DNA of 64,000 nt from contig NZ_LR130759.1 of NCBI RefSeq assembly GCF_900292015.1, forward strand, positions 4,526,001 to 4,590,000, given 5' to 3'. This document shows positions 35,918 to 46,107 of the stretch, in pieces; the stretch's first letter is position 1; each line of letters begins with the position of its first letter. Made by a program: the position numbers and the translations under genes. The notes below the pieces were generated by a model, which was given only the letters and a program-made list of their open reading frames with translations, was not told the origin of the DNA and did not search any database. The stretch comes from Mycobacterium basiliense. GTDB lineage: Bacteria; Actinomycetota; Actinomycetes; Mycobacteriales; Mycobacteriaceae.

Positions 35918-37489
35918 CTAGTGTGCGAAGTGACGGGCTCCAGTGAGGTACAAGGTGATGCCCGCGCGTGCCGCGGCCTCGGTGACTTCATCATCACGAA
36001 CCGAGCCGCCCGGGTGCACGATCGCCTTGACCCCAGCGCCCGTCAGCTTCTCGAGCCCATCGGGGAAGGGGAAGAACGCGTCCGATGCCGCGACCGCCCC
36101 GCGCACTCGCTGGCCACCGCGTTCCACGGCCAGCCGGGCGGCATCGACTCGGTTGACCTGGCCCATACCGACGCCAATGGTGGCGCCGTCCGCGACAATG
36201 ACGATCGCATTCGACTTGACCGCACGGCAGGCCCGCCACGCGAACACCAAGTCGGTCAGGGTCGCCGGGTCGGCGGGCGAGCCGGCAGCCAGCGTCCAGT
36301 TGATCGGGTTGTCACCGGACGCGTCGAGCTGGTCACGCTCTTGCATCAGCAGTCCGCCACTGATGGGGCGCAGTTCGGTGCCACCCTTTTGCGGCTCGGA
36401 TGCCACCAGCACCCGGATGTTCTTTTTCTTTGTCAACAGGTCAAGGGCGCCTGATTCGTAAGCGGGCGCGACGATCACTTCGGTGAAAATCGTACTGACG
36501 TACTCGGCCATCTCGACGCTGACCTCAGTGTTCGATGCGATTACTCCGCCATATGCGCTCAGCGGATCGCAGTCATGTGCCTTGCGATGGGCGTCGGCGA
36601 CAGACACCTCTGAAATTGCGATGCCACACGGGTTGGCATGCTTGATGATTGCCACGCATATCTGTTCGTGGTCGAAAGCGGCCCGCCAAGCCGCGTCGGC
36701 ATCGGTAAAGTTGTTGTAGGACATCTCTTTTCCATGCAGCTGCTCAGCCTGAGCCAGTCCCGGCCAGGCACCGGGATCGGTGTAGAGAGCGGCCTGCTGG
36801 TGTGGGTTCTCCCCGTAGCGCAGCATCGCCTGGCGACGCCAGTTCCTGGCGAACCAGTGCGGAAAGGACGTCTGGGGATGCTCGGGCGCCAACGTCGACT
36901 GCATCCAGCTCGCGACGGCGATGTCGTATTCGGCCGTGTGCTGAAACGCCAGCGACGCCAGCTGTTTGCGTTCGCCGAACGTGAACCCGCCGGCGCGAAG
37001 CGCGGCTAGCACGCCGTCATAACCCAGCGGGTCGGTCACCACGGCCACGCTGGGATGATTCTTGGCCGCCGCCCGCACCATCGAAGGTCCTCCGATATCG
37101 ATCTGCTCCACGCATTCGTCAACGGTCGCACCCGACTCGACGGTTTCGCTGAACGGGTACAAGTTGACGACCACCAGTTCGAACGCGGCTACGCCGAGCT
37201 TCTCCAGCGCCGCGGCATGCTCGGGCTTGCGCAAATCAGCCAACAGACCGGCGTGCACCCGCGGGTGCAGCGTCTTGACCCTGCCGTCGAGCACCTCGGG
37301 GAAGCCGGTTAATTCCTCCACCCGGGTCACTGGAATACCTTGATTTCCAATGGTATTCGCTGTTGATCCGGTCGAGACGATCTCGACTCCGGCCGCGGTC
37401 AGACCCTTGGCCAGATCGATTAGGCCGCGCTTGTCGTACACGCTGATCAATGCCCGACGGATGGGTTTCCTGGTGCCGTCGCTGCTCAT
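35918..37489 (-). CDS. purH: Bifunctional AICAR transformylase/IMP cyclohydrolase
   Basis: A 523-residue enzyme for the last two steps of purine synthesis: formylation of AICAR with 10-formyl-THF, then ring closure to IMP. The N-terminal IMP cyclohydrolase domain (1-200) starts [18 protein letters not shown]. The C-terminal transformylase has [32 protein letters not shown] and KHANPCG with the catalytic Lys/His. ATG 37489 gives the same length as M. tuberculosis PurH. It follows purN by 7 bp, forming an operon. Confidence 0.97.
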   Translation of the reverse strand: MSSDGTRKPIRRALISVYDKRGLIDLAKGLTAAGVEIVSTGSTANTIGNQGIPVTRVEELTGFPEVLDGRVKTLHPRVHAGLLADLRKPEHAAALEKLGVAAFELVVVNLYPFSETVESGATVDECVEQIDIGGPSMVRAAAKNHPSVAVVTDPLGYDGVLAALRAGGFTFGERKQLASLAFQHTAEYDIAVASWMQSTLAPEHPQTSFPHWFARNWRRQAMLRYGENPHQQAALYTDPGAWPGLAQAEQLHGKEMSYNNFTDADAAWRAAFDHEQICVAIIKHANPCGIAISEVSVADAHRKAHDCDPLSAYGGVIASNTEVSVEMAEYVSTIFTEVIVAPAYESGALDLLTKKKNIRVLVASEPQKGGTELRPISGGLLMQERDQLDASGDNPINWTLAAGSPADPATLTDLVFAWRACRAVKSNAIVIVADGATIGVGMGQVNRVDAARLAVERGGQRVRGAVAASDAFFPFPDGLEKLTGAGVKAIVHPGGSVRDDEVTEAAARAGITLYLTGARHFAH

Positions 37490-37496
37490 CCTGTGC

Positions 37497-38126
37497 TCAT
37501 CCTAGGGTCGCCTTTCGTCCAATAACCGTCACGCCGCCGGTAGCAATCGCGGCCACGACATCCACCAAGAGTTTTCGTTCCACCACTTTGATGCGTTCGT
37601 GCAAGGTCGCCTGATCGTCGCCGTCGCGCACCGGAACGGCCTGCTGCGCGAGTAACGGCCCGGTGTCCATGCCAGCATCCACCAGGTGCACGGTGCAGCC
37701 AGTGACCTTCACACCATAGGCCAATGCCTCGGCCACCCCGTGGGCGCCGGGGAAGGCCGGCAGGAGTGCTGGATGGGTATTGATGATGCGGCCGTAAAAA
37801 CGCGAAAGAAATTGTGGTCCAAGAATTCTCATGAATCCCGCGGATACCACCAAGTCGGGACTATGGGCGGCGGTGGCCTCGGTAATGGCGGTATCCCACG
37901 CATCGCGGCTGGGATGGTCGGCGACTCGGACGGTAAAGGCCGGCAACGATGCCTGCGCGGCTATCTTGGTAGCCCGGCAGTCGCGGTCCACACCGACTGC
38001 GACGACCCGCGCTGGATAGGCCCCGACGGCGGCTTCGAGCAGCGAGTTCAGCAGCGAACCGGTGCCTGATGCCAATACCACCACTCGTGCCGGCGCACTC
38101 GGGGGTACACGGAGCGGTTCCTGCAC
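37497..38126 (-). CDS. purN: Phosphoribosylglycinamide formyltransferase
   Basis: A 209-residue enzyme that formylates GAR with 10-formyl-THF in purine synthesis. It has the N-terminal [18 protein letters not shown] phosphate loop and the active-site segments [10 protein letters not shown] and the [15 protein letters not shown] motif, with catalytic Asn, His and Asp (VDAGMDTGP). Start: GTG 38126. The 5' side is a 59-bp tandem repeat, ending 10 bp before the start, so the leader is unusual. It is followed by purH 7 bp downstream. Confidence 0.95.
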   Translation of the reverse strand: MQEPLRVPPSAPARVVVLASGTGSLLNSLLEAAVGAYPARVVAVGVDRDCRATKIAAQASLPAFTVRVADHPSRDAWDTAITEATAAHSPDLVVSAGFMRILGPQFLSRFYGRIINTHPALLPAFPGAHGVAEALAYGVKVTGCTVHLVDAGMDTGPLLAQQAVPVRDGDDQATLHERIKVVERKLLVDVVAAIATGGVTVIGRKATLG

Positions 38127-38135
38127 ACGCCGAGC

Positions 38136-38298
38136 CTAGTCTGGCGACGATGCCGGCCACGGCAGTGGCCGGAGAAGGAGCCAGACAATCCGATCTAGTC
38201 TGGCGACGATGCCGGCCACGGCAGTGGCCGGAGAAGGAGCCAGACAATCCGATCTAGTCTGGCGACGATGCCGGCCACGGCAGTGGCCGGAGAAGGAG
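38136..38298. repeat. 59-bp tandem repeat (VNTR), 2.8 copies, upstream of purN
   Basis: Three copies at 38136-38194, 38195-38253 and 38254-38298, the last cut at 45 bases. The copies appear identical over the shared stretch apart from the edges. Each unit contains the perfect inverted repeat CCGGCCAC-ggca-GTGGCCGG. It looks like the minisatellites used for mycobacterial strain typing. A copy-number change could alter the leader of purN. Confidence 0.93.
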
Positions 38299-38475
38299 TT
38301 AGTGGAGCCTGCGCCCACGTCGATACTCGCTGGGCGTGTCGCCGCCCCACGTCCAGTCTGGACGCCGTCAGCGCAGACTCGTTGCCGCCGCCGGTCCTGG
38401 CGCGACCAGCGGGCATCCAATTTGCCCACCTTTCCGCGACAACCGCCGACCCCGCTGCTGCCCACAGGACTGTGT

Positions 38476-39855
38476 CTAGTCCTCCGGGGGCAGGCCGAGA
38501 TCACGTTCAGCCTGCTCGTCGGCCTCATCAGCTGACGGTGCATGCGGGTCGTCGTTATCGGAGACCTCAAACTCCGTGCTGGCCTCAGCCTCGGGGGGCA
38601 AAACCCCGTCCTCTGATGACTCCGCATCCGGTTCGCCGTCATCGAAAAGCTCCGCGGACGACTCGTCGTCTGCCGGCGACGCAGACGGGGCAGTCTGCGA
38701 TTTGCGAACTTTGGGACGGCGCGTGACCCCGCCCGCCATCACCACTGTGAGGCCACCGATAACGGCGAACCAAAAGAACGCGCCGACCACCATGGCCCCC
38801 ACATCCACGCCGACGGCGCCAAAGTTGCCCAACCTGCCGCCGCCGCCGTAGCCAAGCAGCGCCATCACCAACGCCCCGACAAGCGCGGCCACCAGCACCT
38901 TGGCCATGGCCGGCGCAAAAGGTAGCGCGCGTCGTGCGCACTGCTGTCCAACCGCCACACCGGACGCCGCTCCGATGATCAGCAAGGCGACCCATACCGG
39001 CCCAAGCGGCGGCGTAGGCAACGCGGCAAGGATCGGCACCGCTGGGATATCGCCACCGAAAACGGTGAACGAACTAAACGTGGCGAAGCCGATATGTGCA
39101 CTGGACCCGACCGCGATTGCCGAGGCGCCGACGATGACATTGGGCGCATAGAGCACCGATAGCACGGTCAGGCTGAACTGGCCGAATACCGAATCGGTGA
39201 CCCCGTAGAGCTCTTGCATCGTCGCCCAGTGGACAACGAGGGAGCCCGCGGCGACCAAGCCGGAGAGGCCGAGCAGTGCCAAGACCCCGGCCGTAGCGCC
39301 TCGTAGGGAGTCACCCAACCAGTTAGGAAGAGGCGACATCGCCAATGCCCGTCGGCCCACGCGGGACCACACTCCGATCGCTGCCCCTATTGCATGCACC
39401 ACCAGCACGCTGCTGAAGGCACGCAGCGCGTTGGGCGTCTGCAGTTCGGAGATGACCGACGACGCATCGTGAATGACCGCCAGGGCGATCGCTGCGATTA
39501 ACAGCGGCCCGCCCAGCGCCGAGGCCACCACCCAGCGAACCACCAGCCACGACGAGTAGGGCGAGGTAGCCAGCGCCGTCGTACGTGCCGTGCCCCAAAT
39601 CATCAGCAGCGCCGGCATCAGCGGCATTACGCCCAGTTCCCGCCCACCGATCGAGATCGGCACTTGGTGCACGCCCAACCACATGCTGGCGATCGCACCC
39701 AGCGCACCCGTCATGTCGCTGTTGGCGATCAGCAACTGCAGCAGCGTGATCGCGGCGATGATGATCAGCGCCACCACCGCCGGCGCGAACGCGACCTTGA
39801 CGAGGTCGCGCGCCTGGCGAGCGCCGGCCGCCCGATTGTCCTCCACCCGTGTCAC
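38476..39855 (-). CDS. perM: PerM-like integral membrane protein (Rv0955)
   Basis: A 459-residue protein with about 8-10 hydrophobic segments from residue 19 to 380, followed by an acidic, disordered C-terminal tail rich in Asp, Glu, Ser and Pro. In M. tuberculosis, PerM is needed for cell division when magnesium is low and for persistence, and it stabilises FtsB. The start is GTG 39855. It is separated from purN by about 350 bp holding the VNTR, and from Rv0954-like gene by 39 bp on the same strand, so the two membrane proteins probably form a unit. Confidence 0.88.
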   Translation of the reverse strand: MTRVEDNRAAGARQARDLVKVAFAPAVVALIIIAAITLLQLLIANSDMTGALGAIASMWLGVHQVPISIGGRELGVMPLMPALLMIWGTARTTALATSPYSSWLVVRWVVASALGGPLLIAAIALAVIHDASSVISELQTPNALRAFSSVLVVHAIGAAIGVWSRVGRRALAMSPLPNWLGDSLRGATAGVLALLGLSGLVAAGSLVVHWATMQELYGVTDSVFGQFSLTVLSVLYAPNVIVGASAIAVGSSAHIGFATFSSFTVFGGDIPAVPILAALPTPPLGPVWVALLIIGAASGVAVGQQCARRALPFAPAMAKVLVAALVGALVMALLGYGGGGRLGNFGAVGVDVGAMVVGAFFWFAVIGGLTVVMAGGVTRRPKVRKSQTAPSASPADDESSAELFDDGEPDAESSEDGVLPPEAEASTEFEVSDNDDPHAPSADEADEQAERDLGLPPED

Positions 39856-39894
39856 TCTTCGCGCACGTGCCCTACTAGGCGCGAGAGCGCCCGG

Positions 39895-40809
39895 TTAGAC
39901 CGGCGCCGACCCAGGTGACGATTGCTGACCCTGGCCGTAATTCTGCTGTCCCCCGCTAGGGCTGGCGTAGTTAACCGGCGCCGAACCTCCCTGAGAGCCC
40001 GATCCGGCGTTGACCGGCGGTGGTGGGCTGAAGCTCGGGAACCCGGTGGGTGGGGTGGACGGACCCTGATGCATTTGCTGCGGCGGTGACTGTGCAGGGG
40101 GCTGGGCACTGAAACCGCCGCTCGACGGGTTCGAGCCTTGGCCGGATGAATAACCGCCGTACTGCGAACCGTATCCCGACGGCTGCTGGGGTGACTGCTG
40201 CGGGTTGGGAGCAGGCTGTTGCGCACCCGGCTGACCGTAGTACCCGCCCGGCTGACCGCCGAACTGTCCGTATTGCCCGTACTGGCCGTACTGGCCATAG
40301 GCGTCGAATTTCGGCCGTGGCGCCGGCGCCGAGATGACACCGGCATCCATCAGCAGCGCACCGACTGCCGCGACCGCCTGGAACACTATGCATACCAAAA
40401 CAATCCACAGTGCCCAACCGGTCGAAAAGGCGCTCGGCTTGTTGAATGTCGACGAAATCATCAGAAAAACACCCAGTACCGAGATGACCGCAACGACCGG
40501 CACATAACTTTTGATTTTGGGCAGCAGACTCACGCCGGCGAGCAGCGCTGCCAGCAGCGCCATGGCGACGGCCAGGATCGTGTCACCCGAGGCTTCGCTG
40601 CTAGCCCCGCCGAGTTCGGAGCTGATCGTGAACATCGGGCCGAAGCTGGCGAGATAGGCCAGAAAGCCAAGTCCCACCACCGCGATGCCCAGGTACATCG
40701 ACAACTTGCTGTCGCCGTCGTCGGCCTTGGCGAAAGAGGGCGTGGCGCCCCCGTAGGAGCCGGCCGGTTGCGCGGGCGGATATCCGGGACTACCCGGCGA
40801 GTAGGTCAT
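39895..40809 (-). CDS. Membrane protein with Pro/Gln/Gly-rich tail (Rv0954-like)
   Basis: A 304-residue protein starting at ATG 40809 with ggagg just upstream. Residues 1-30 are Pro/Gly/Ser-rich. Four hydrophobic segments between 40 and 160 form the membrane part ([20 protein letters not shown] at the start). Residues 165-304 are a low-complexity tail of Gln, Gly, Pro, Tyr and Ser with YGQYGQYGQ repeats. This layout is known for Rv0954, reported as a divisome member near PerM. The open frame to 40980 is upstream non-coding. Confidence 0.85.
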   Translation of the reverse strand: MTYSPGSPGYPPAQPAGSYGGATPSFAKADDGDSKLSMYLGIAVVGLGFLAYLASFGPMFTISSELGGASSEASGDTILAVAMALLAALLAGVSLLPKIKSYVPVVAVISVLGVFLMISSTFNKPSAFSTGWALWIVLVCIVFQAVAAVGALLMDAGVISAPAPRPKFDAYGQYGQYGQYGQFGGQPGGYYGQPGAQQPAPNPQQSPQQPSGYGSQYGGYSSGQGSNPSSGGFSAQPPAQSPPQQMHQGPSTPPTGFPSFSPPPPVNAGSGSQGGSAPVNYASPSGGQQNYGQGQQSSPGSAPV

Positions 40810-40972
40810 GGCTCCTCCTGTTACTTCTGGTGCCGTCGCGGGCCATTGCTGCCATGCGACGCGTGCTGCCTGCGACGCGATTCGATCAACCACGCTAGCG
40901 CACGTTCGGCTCCTCGCGCCGGGGCGACCTGTCCAGGCCCGCCAGGCATACGGGCCGCTTGCCCACCTGAGG

Positions 40973-40986
40973 TAGAACACGTTCTA
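40973..40986. promoter_or_regulatory. KstR-type operator
   Basis: TAGAACACGTTCTA matches the published KstR consensus TnnAACnnGTTnnA with arms TAGAAC/GTTCTA. It lies 10 bp before the ATG of the LLM gene at 40996. KstR represses cholesterol-degradation genes in mycobacteria. The divergent membrane gene starts 164 bp away. Confidence 0.8.
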
Positions 40987-40995
40987 ATTCTGTTC

Positions 40996-41844
40996 ATGGA
41001 CTACGGGCTTGTGCTTTTCACCAGCGACCGCGGCATCTCTCCGGCGGCAGCCGCGAAACTCGCCGACGACCACGGCTTTCAGACCTTTTACGTGCCCGAA
41101 CACACCCATATCCCGATTAAGCGCGAAGCGGCCCATCCGACGACGGGCGATGAGTCGCTGCCCGACGACCGCTACATGCGCACGCTGGACCCGTGGGTGA
41201 GCCTAGGCGCGGCAGCTGCGGTGACGTCGCGGGTCCGGCTGTCGACGGCCGTCGCGCTACCCGTGGAGCATGACCCGATAACGCTCGCCAAAAGCATTGC
41301 CACGCTGGATCATTTGTCGGGGGGCCGGGTCAGCGTGGGCGTGGGATTTGGTTGGAACACCGATGAGCTCGCCGACCACGGCGTGCCACCCGGACGACGC
41401 CGCACCATGTTGCGCGAATATCTGGAAGCGATGCGCGCGTTGTGGAGCCAGGAGGAAGCCGCCTACGACGGCGAGTTCGTCAAGTTCGGGCCCAGCTGGG
41501 CCTGGCCCAAGCCGGTGCAGTCGCACATTCCAGTATTGGTGGGAGCCGCGGGTACCGAGAAGAACTTCAAGTGGATCGCGCGCAGCGCCGACGGCTGGAT
41601 TACCACTCCGCGCGACTTCGACATCGACGAGCCAGTGAAATTGCTGCAGGAAACGTGGGCTGCCGCCGGACGCGACGGGACCCCGCAGATCGTCGCTCTG
41701 GACTTCAAGCCGGTACCGGAGAAGTTGGCTCACTGGGAACAGCTCGGCGTCACCGAGGTGCTGTTCGGACTGCCCGACCGCTCTGCGGACGAGGTCGCCG
41801 CCTACGTGGAACGCCTGGCCGGCAAGATTGCCGCGATGGCCTGA
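40996..41844 (+). CDS. LLM-class F420-dependent oxidoreductase (Rv0953c-like)
   Basis: A 282-residue luciferase-like TIM-barrel oxidoreductase. Conserved segments are MDYGLVLFTSDRGISP, the THIPIKRE stretch, LGAAAAVTSRVRLSTAV, LDHLSGGRVSVGVGFGW and PVLVGAAGT. Relatives use F420H2 to reduce unsaturated substrates. A KstR-type box precedes it, so it is likely under cholesterol/steroid control. It starts at ATG 40996. It converges with a thiolase-like gene across a long inverted repeat. The substrate is not shown by sequence. Confidence 0.9.
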   Translation: MDYGLVLFTSDRGISPAAAAKLADDHGFQTFYVPEHTHIPIKREAAHPTTGDESLPDDRYMRTLDPWVSLGAAAAVTSRVRLSTAVALPVEHDPITLAKSIATLDHLSGGRVSVGVGFGWNTDELADHGVPPGRRRTMLREYLEAMRALWSQEEAAYDGEFVKFGPSWAWPKPVQSHIPVLVGAAGTEKNFKWIARSADGWITTPRDFDIDEPVKLLQETWAAAGRDGTPQIVALDFKPVPEKLAHWEQLGVTEVLFGLPDRSADEVAAYVERLAGKIAAMA

Positions 41845-41848
41845 CCGC

Positions 41849-41904
41849 GAGCAGACACAGAATCGCCCAAACCAGCGTCGAAGAATGCGATTCTGTGTCT
41901 GCTC
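41849..41904. terminator. Perfect 18-bp inverted repeat between convergent genes
   Basis: GAGCAGACACAGAATCGC at 41849-41866 and its exact complement at 41887-41904, with a 20-base loop. It separates two convergent genes and overlaps the stop codon of the minus-strand gene by 2 bases. No T-run follows on either side. A bidirectional terminator or processing hairpin fits. Confidence 0.6.
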
Positions 41905-43426
41905 AGCGGAGGAAACAGCGATTTCCGTAGTCGAATGAGCGCACTCGGACCGCATGCCCCAGTGGATCGTCCTCCGTCAGCAGGGTGAGCAGCTCATCGT
42001 CTTCGGTCGTGGCAAGAAATCGGCTGTCGTCGGCGACTAGGCGGCCGATGATGATTCCGGTCAGCCGCCCACCGTCGCGCCGAACGGTGTAAGTCTCGAC
42101 CGTCGCGGGGCCGTCGGCCTGTTCGGTCACCGATTGGACGGATCGGCCGTCGACTTGTGTCTGCAATTCGGCGCTGCGGTCCGGCTGCCATTCCGCCGGG
42201 CTGGTGGAATAAACCCCGACCGAGTACTTGCTCATGATTCCGCCGTTGGCTCCCACCAACCCGAATCGCCCAGGCTCGCTTCGCATCCGGGCGACCGTCT
42301 CGGCAACGGCGTGCATCGAGTAGTTGTTGCCCGCTCCGCCGAAGAATGGCAGTCCGCCCGTCAGGGTCAGTCCACGCGGGTCGTCGGGGGCGATCCCTAG
42401 ACCGTCGCAGATGTTGAACACCGGCACCGGGAAGCAGCTATACAGGTCGAAGGTGGTGATGTCGTCGACGCCGACGCCAGCCACCGCCAATGCCTCGCGG
42501 GCCGCCAGGACGGCCGACGGGGCCTGCCCAAGCTCCGGGCGCGCCAGCAGGGACTGCTCCTGCAGGTCGGCGTGCCCGCGTAGATAAACCCACTTTTCCT
42601 GGGGGACCCCCAGCCGGCGTGCCGCGGCCACCGACATCAGCAGCGTCGCCGCACCCTGGTTTACCTGATCGCGGGCTACCAGCAGCCGCGGGTAGGGCTC
42701 GGCGATCATGCGGTTGCGCTCCGAGACGGTGATCAGTTCCTCAACGCTTCGCTCGACCGGCGCGGCCGCGAAGGGATTGCCCGCGGCCACCTTGGTGAAC
42801 GGCGCGAACAGTTCACCCATCCGGCGCAGGTATTCCGTCGGCCCAAGACCCGTTGCGGCCCGTCGGGCGTTTTCCAACAGGCCGTACTGGGTCGGTGCAT
42901 CCACCAGGCCGTGAATCACCGTGTAGCGGGAAATGAGGCCTTCGATGCCGGGCCCGCGGTCTTCCAAATCACCGGTAATGGTCTCGGTGAAGTCCGGCTT
43001 GCTGGCGGCCTCGGCGAAGTGACGGATGGTCGACGTCGCATCGGAGCCAAAGACCATGGCGACTTCGGAGCGGCCTGCCACAATCGCGCCGGCCAGCTCG
43101 TTGATCAGGTGCTGGGGCCCTTGACCGCCGACGATCTCCAGGATCGCGCGGGCCGGATCGGCCCCAATCCGTTTGGCCACCGATCGCGGGTAATTGTTGG
43201 ACCGACCCAACGGCGCGTGGGCGATTGGCCCGGAAATCTCGAATTGCCTGACACCGGCCACCGTGTCGACGGCCGCGCCAACGTCGGCACCGCAGTCGAC
43301 GAGGGCGACCCGGGCCGCAGCGGCAGCCAGCTCGACGGCCGATATCCCTTGGTAGTCAGAATCATCGATACGCTCGGCGGCCTGTCCTACACCAACGACG
43401 ACCGGCGTATGCGGGTCCAGATCCAT
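41903..43426 (-). CDS. Thiolase-like protein with C-terminal extension
   Basis: A 507-residue thiolase-fold protein. N-half: VVVGVGQAAERIDD, EIVGGQGPQHLINELAGAI. C-half: DLYSCFPVPV, the SMHAVAETVARM segment and GLVGANGGIMSKYSVG. The N-terminal nucleophilic cysteine expected in the CSG-type segment is replaced in VFGSDATSTIRH, so condensation or cleavage by the usual mechanism is doubtful. About 90 extra residues after 420 form a beta-rich C-terminal domain, as in mycobacterial thiolase-like (TLP/SCP2-type) proteins. It starts at ATG 43426, downstream side of sucD's 3' end in the opposite sense of order. Not at this place in H37Rv, as I recall. Confidence 0.8.
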   Translation of the reverse strand: MDLDPHTPVVVGVGQAAERIDDSDYQGISAVELAAAAARVALVDCGADVGAAVDTVAGVRQFEISGPIAHAPLGRSNNYPRSVAKRIGADPARAILEIVGGQGPQHLINELAGAIVAGRSEVAMVFGSDATSTIRHFAEAASKPDFTETITGDLEDRGPGIEGLISRYTVIHGLVDAPTQYGLLENARRAATGLGPTEYLRRMGELFAPFTKVAAGNPFAAAPVERSVEELITVSERNRMIAEPYPRLLVARDQVNQGAATLLMSVAAARRLGVPQEKWVYLRGHADLQEQSLLARPELGQAPSAVLAAREALAVAGVGVDDITTFDLYSCFPVPVFNICDGLGIAPDDPRGLTLTGGLPFFGGAGNNYSMHAVAETVARMRSEPGRFGLVGANGGIMSKYSVGVYSTSPAEWQPDRSAELQTQVDGRSVQSVTEQADGPATVETYTVRRDGGRLTGIIIGRLVADDSRFLATTEDDELLTLLTEDDPLGHAVRVRSFDYGNRCFLR

Positions 43427-43741
43427 AGCATCACTATCTACCTAACCCGATATTGCGCCCGCACCGGGGCCGCGCCATCTCCAACGAGGCCATTGCCAAC
43501 CGGGGTGCCCGCCCGCGTCGAGTACCGGTCTTCTGGGGTCATCGTGGCGCCGACTAACCGGAACAGGTCCGCGGAATTTCGTCTAAACCTGCGATGACGT
43601 GGACGGTGATCGCGCTGCGACGGGCGCTTGCCGTGGCTCACATCGCGGAGGTGTGCGATGTCATTTGTCAGCACCGTCCCGGGCGCCAAACCTTCCATAG
43701 CGGCAAGCGCCGCGTCCGCGGGCCGGCAAGTGGCCGAGCCT
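43427..43741. other. Gene-free interval between the sucD stop and the thiolase-like start
   Basis: About 315 bases. Frames crossing it are arginine-rich and lack ribosome sites. It should hold the promoter of the thiolase-like gene, but I see no operator. No KstR-type box is present here. Confidence 0.5.
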
Positions 43742-44644
43742 CTAGAGGCTTTCCAGGATCTTCCGGGCCAGGGCCGCCGTCTCGGACGGGGTCTTGCCAA
43801 CCTGGACGCCTGCCGCCTCGAGTGCCTCTTTCTTGGCCGCCGCGGTACCCGACGAGCCGGACACGATGGCACCCGCATGTCCCATTGTCTTGCCTTCCGG
43901 AGCGGTGAAGCCGGCGACGTAGCCTACGACCGGCTTGGACACATTGGCCTTGATGAAGTCCGCCGCACGTTCCTCGGCGTCTCCGCCGATCTCGCCGATC
44001 ATCACGATGAGCTTCGTGTCGGGGTCCTTTTCGAAGGCCTCGATGGCGTCGATGTGCGTGGTACCAATCACCGGGTCACCACCGATCCCGATTGAGGTGG
44101 TGAAACCGAAGTCGCGCAGCTCGAACATCATCTGATAGGTCAGGGTGCCTGACTTGGACACCAGCCCAACCGGGCCGGCGCCGGTGATGTTGGCCGGAGT
44201 GATGCCAACCAGGGCCTGCCCCGGCGTGATGATGCCCGGGCAGTTGGGGCCGATAATGCGGGTCTTTTTGCCCTTGGCCACGTTGTAGGCCCACGCATAC
44301 GCGCTGTCCTGTACCGGAATGCCCTCGGTGATGACCACCAGCAACGGAATCTCGGCGTCGACGGCCTCGATGATCGCGTCCTTGGCGAACTTGGGCGGTA
44401 CGAAGATGATCGACACATCGGCGCCGGTCTTTTCCATCGCTTCCGCGACGCTGCCGAACACCGGCAGCTTGATCAGCCGGCCACCCTTGTCCTCATGCGT
44501 CACCGTGGTGCCCGCCTTGCGCGCGTTCACGCCGCCAACGATTTGGGTGCCTGCCTTGAGCATGCGGGCGGTGTGGACGGTGGCCTCGCTGCCGGTGATG
44601 CCCTGGACGATGACCTTGTTGTCTTTGGTCAGGAATATGGACAT
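43742..44644 (-). CDS. sucD: Succinyl-CoA synthetase alpha subunit
   Basis: A 300-residue subunit of the TCA-cycle enzyme that makes ATP (or GTP) from succinyl-CoA. It has the N-terminal CoA-binding Rossmann domain with [14 protein letters not shown], then [11 protein letters not shown] and the active-site histidine segment [18 protein letters not shown]. The histidine in GHAGA is phosphorylated during catalysis. It starts at ATG 44644, 20 bp after sucC, so the alpha and beta subunits share a transcript. Confidence 0.97.
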   Translation of the reverse strand: MSIFLTKDNKVIVQGITGSEATVHTARMLKAGTQIVGGVNARKAGTTVTHEDKGGRLIKLPVFGSVAEAMEKTGADVSIIFVPPKFAKDAIIEAVDAEIPLLVVITEGIPVQDSAYAWAYNVAKGKKTRIIGPNCPGIITPGQALVGITPANITGAGPVGLVSKSGTLTYQMMFELRDFGFTTSIGIGGDPVIGTTHIDAIEAFEKDPDTKLIVMIGEIGGDAEERAADFIKANVSKPVVGYVAGFTAPEGKTMGHAGAIVSGSSGTAAAKKEALEAAGVQVGKTPSETAALARKILESL

Positions 44645-44664
44645 GTGAGTCAGGTCTCCTTATC

Positions 44665-45828
44665 TCAGGCGCTCGCCAGCTCGGCGGCCTTGTCGGCGGC
44701 CTCGTCCATCGTCGGCACCAAGGTCACGAGTGGATGGTTGGCCTCCGTCAGGATGCGACGGCCTTCCTCGACGTTGTTGCCGTCAAGGCGGACCACCAGC
44801 GGCTTGTTGGCCTCATCGCCCAGGATTTCGAGCGCCTTGACGATCCCGGTGGCCACGGCATCGCACGAGGTAATTCCACCGAACACATTTACGAACACGC
44901 TCTTGACCTGTGCGTCTCCCAAGATCACGTCCAACCCGGCGGCCATCACTTCGGCGGAAGCACCACCGCCGATGTCGAGGAAATTGGCGGGCTTGACTCC
45001 CCCGTGCTTTTCCCCGGCGTAGGCGACGACATCGAGGGTCGACATCACCAGGCCGGCGCCGTTGCCGATGATGCCGACCTGACCGTCGAGCTTGACGTAG
45101 TTCAGGTCGTGCTCCTTGGCCTTGAGTTCGAGCGGGTCGGTGGCCCCACGGTCCTCGAACTCGGCGTGATCGGGGTGCCGGAAGTCGGCGTTGGCGTCCA
45201 GCGTGATCTTGGCGTCCAGCGCCAGAATCTGGTCGTCCGGGGTGCGGACCAGCGGGTTGACTTCAACCAGGGTGGCGTCCTCGGCAACGAAGAGTTCCCA
45301 CAGCTTGGAGATGGTGACCGCGGCGGTGTCGAGCACCTCGGCCGGCAGGTGGCCCTGCTCGGCGATGGAGCGTGCGAACGCCTCGTCGACACCGGTGACC
45401 GCATCCACCGGGACCTTGGCCAGTCGATCGGGTTTGGTCGCGGCCACCTCCTCAATGTCCATGCCACCCTCCACCGAGCACATCGCCAGGTAGGTGCGGT
45501 TCGCGCGGTCGAGCAAGAAGGAGATGTAGTACTCCTCGGCGATGTCGCTGGCCTCGGCCACCAAGAGTTTCTTGACGATGTGGCCCTTGATATCCAAGCC
45601 GAGGATGTTCTGGGCGTGCTCGTAGGCGTCCCCGGGCGTTTCGGCGAACTTGACCCCGCCGGCCTTGCCCCGGCCGCCGATCTTGACCTGGGCCTTGACC
45701 ATCACCGGACGGCCGATTTCCGTCGCGATGGCACGCGCCCCCTCGGCGGTGTCAGTCACCCGCCCCGGCGTACTCGGTACATTGTGCTTGGCGAACAATT
45801 CCTTGGCTTGATACTCGAAGAGATCCAT
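44665..45828 (-). CDS. sucC: Succinyl-CoA synthetase beta subunit
   Basis: A 387-residue ATP-grasp subunit that binds nucleotide and succinate. It begins [18 protein letters not shown] with [21 protein letters not shown], then [35 protein letters not shown] and [20 protein letters not shown], all hallmarks of SucC. Length equals M. tuberculosis SucC. ATG 45828. It is divergent from the M23 peptidase gene with about 280 bp between them, which should carry both promoters. Confidence 0.97.
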   Translation of the reverse strand: MDLFEYQAKELFAKHNVPSTPGRVTDTAEGARAIATEIGRPVMVKAQVKIGGRGKAGGVKFAETPGDAYEHAQNILGLDIKGHIVKKLLVAEASDIAEEYYISFLLDRANRTYLAMCSVEGGMDIEEVAATKPDRLAKVPVDAVTGVDEAFARSIAEQGHLPAEVLDTAAVTISKLWELFVAEDATLVEVNPLVRTPDDQILALDAKITLDANADFRHPDHAEFEDRGATDPLELKAKEHDLNYVKLDGQVGIIGNGAGLVMSTLDVVAYAGEKHGGVKPANFLDIGGGASAEVMAAGLDVILGDAQVKSVFVNVFGGITSCDAVATGIVKALEILGDEANKPLVVRLDGNNVEEGRRILTEANHPLVTLVPTMDEAADKAAELASA

Positions 45829-46107
45829 GGGCTCACTGTCTTCGCTCGGCGTACTTGCTAGGACCTATAAGGAGGCGATACCAGATTCGGCAACTCGCAC
45901 GGTTGCAAACTGTATCTAGACTCCAAAACGGCTGAGCGATCGCATCCACCGGTGTGGCGCAGGTCACCGAGAATTACCGGATCTAAACGTGATCCAAGCC
46001 ACATTTTAAGGCAGGTTTCCAAACTGAGGTTGCCAGTTGCGTCCGATAGCCGATACGGTCTCAACGTCCAGATAACGGTATGGTCACGATACGAGGACAT
46101 TTCAGCA

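Noticed and set aside
38136..38298. CRISPR-like array
   Set aside because: The units are directly tandem, 59 bp, with no unique spacers and no cas genes nearby; it is a minisatellite.
40219..40995. Long N-terminal extension of the Rv0953c-like oxidoreductase (541 codons)
   Set aside because: The extension is antisense to the membrane gene and its KstR box; ATG 40996 gives the known family length.
44734..45861. 375-codon plus-strand frame over sucC
   Set aside because: Exact antisense to the highly conserved sucC; Val/Gly/Asp-rich shadow with no ribosome site.
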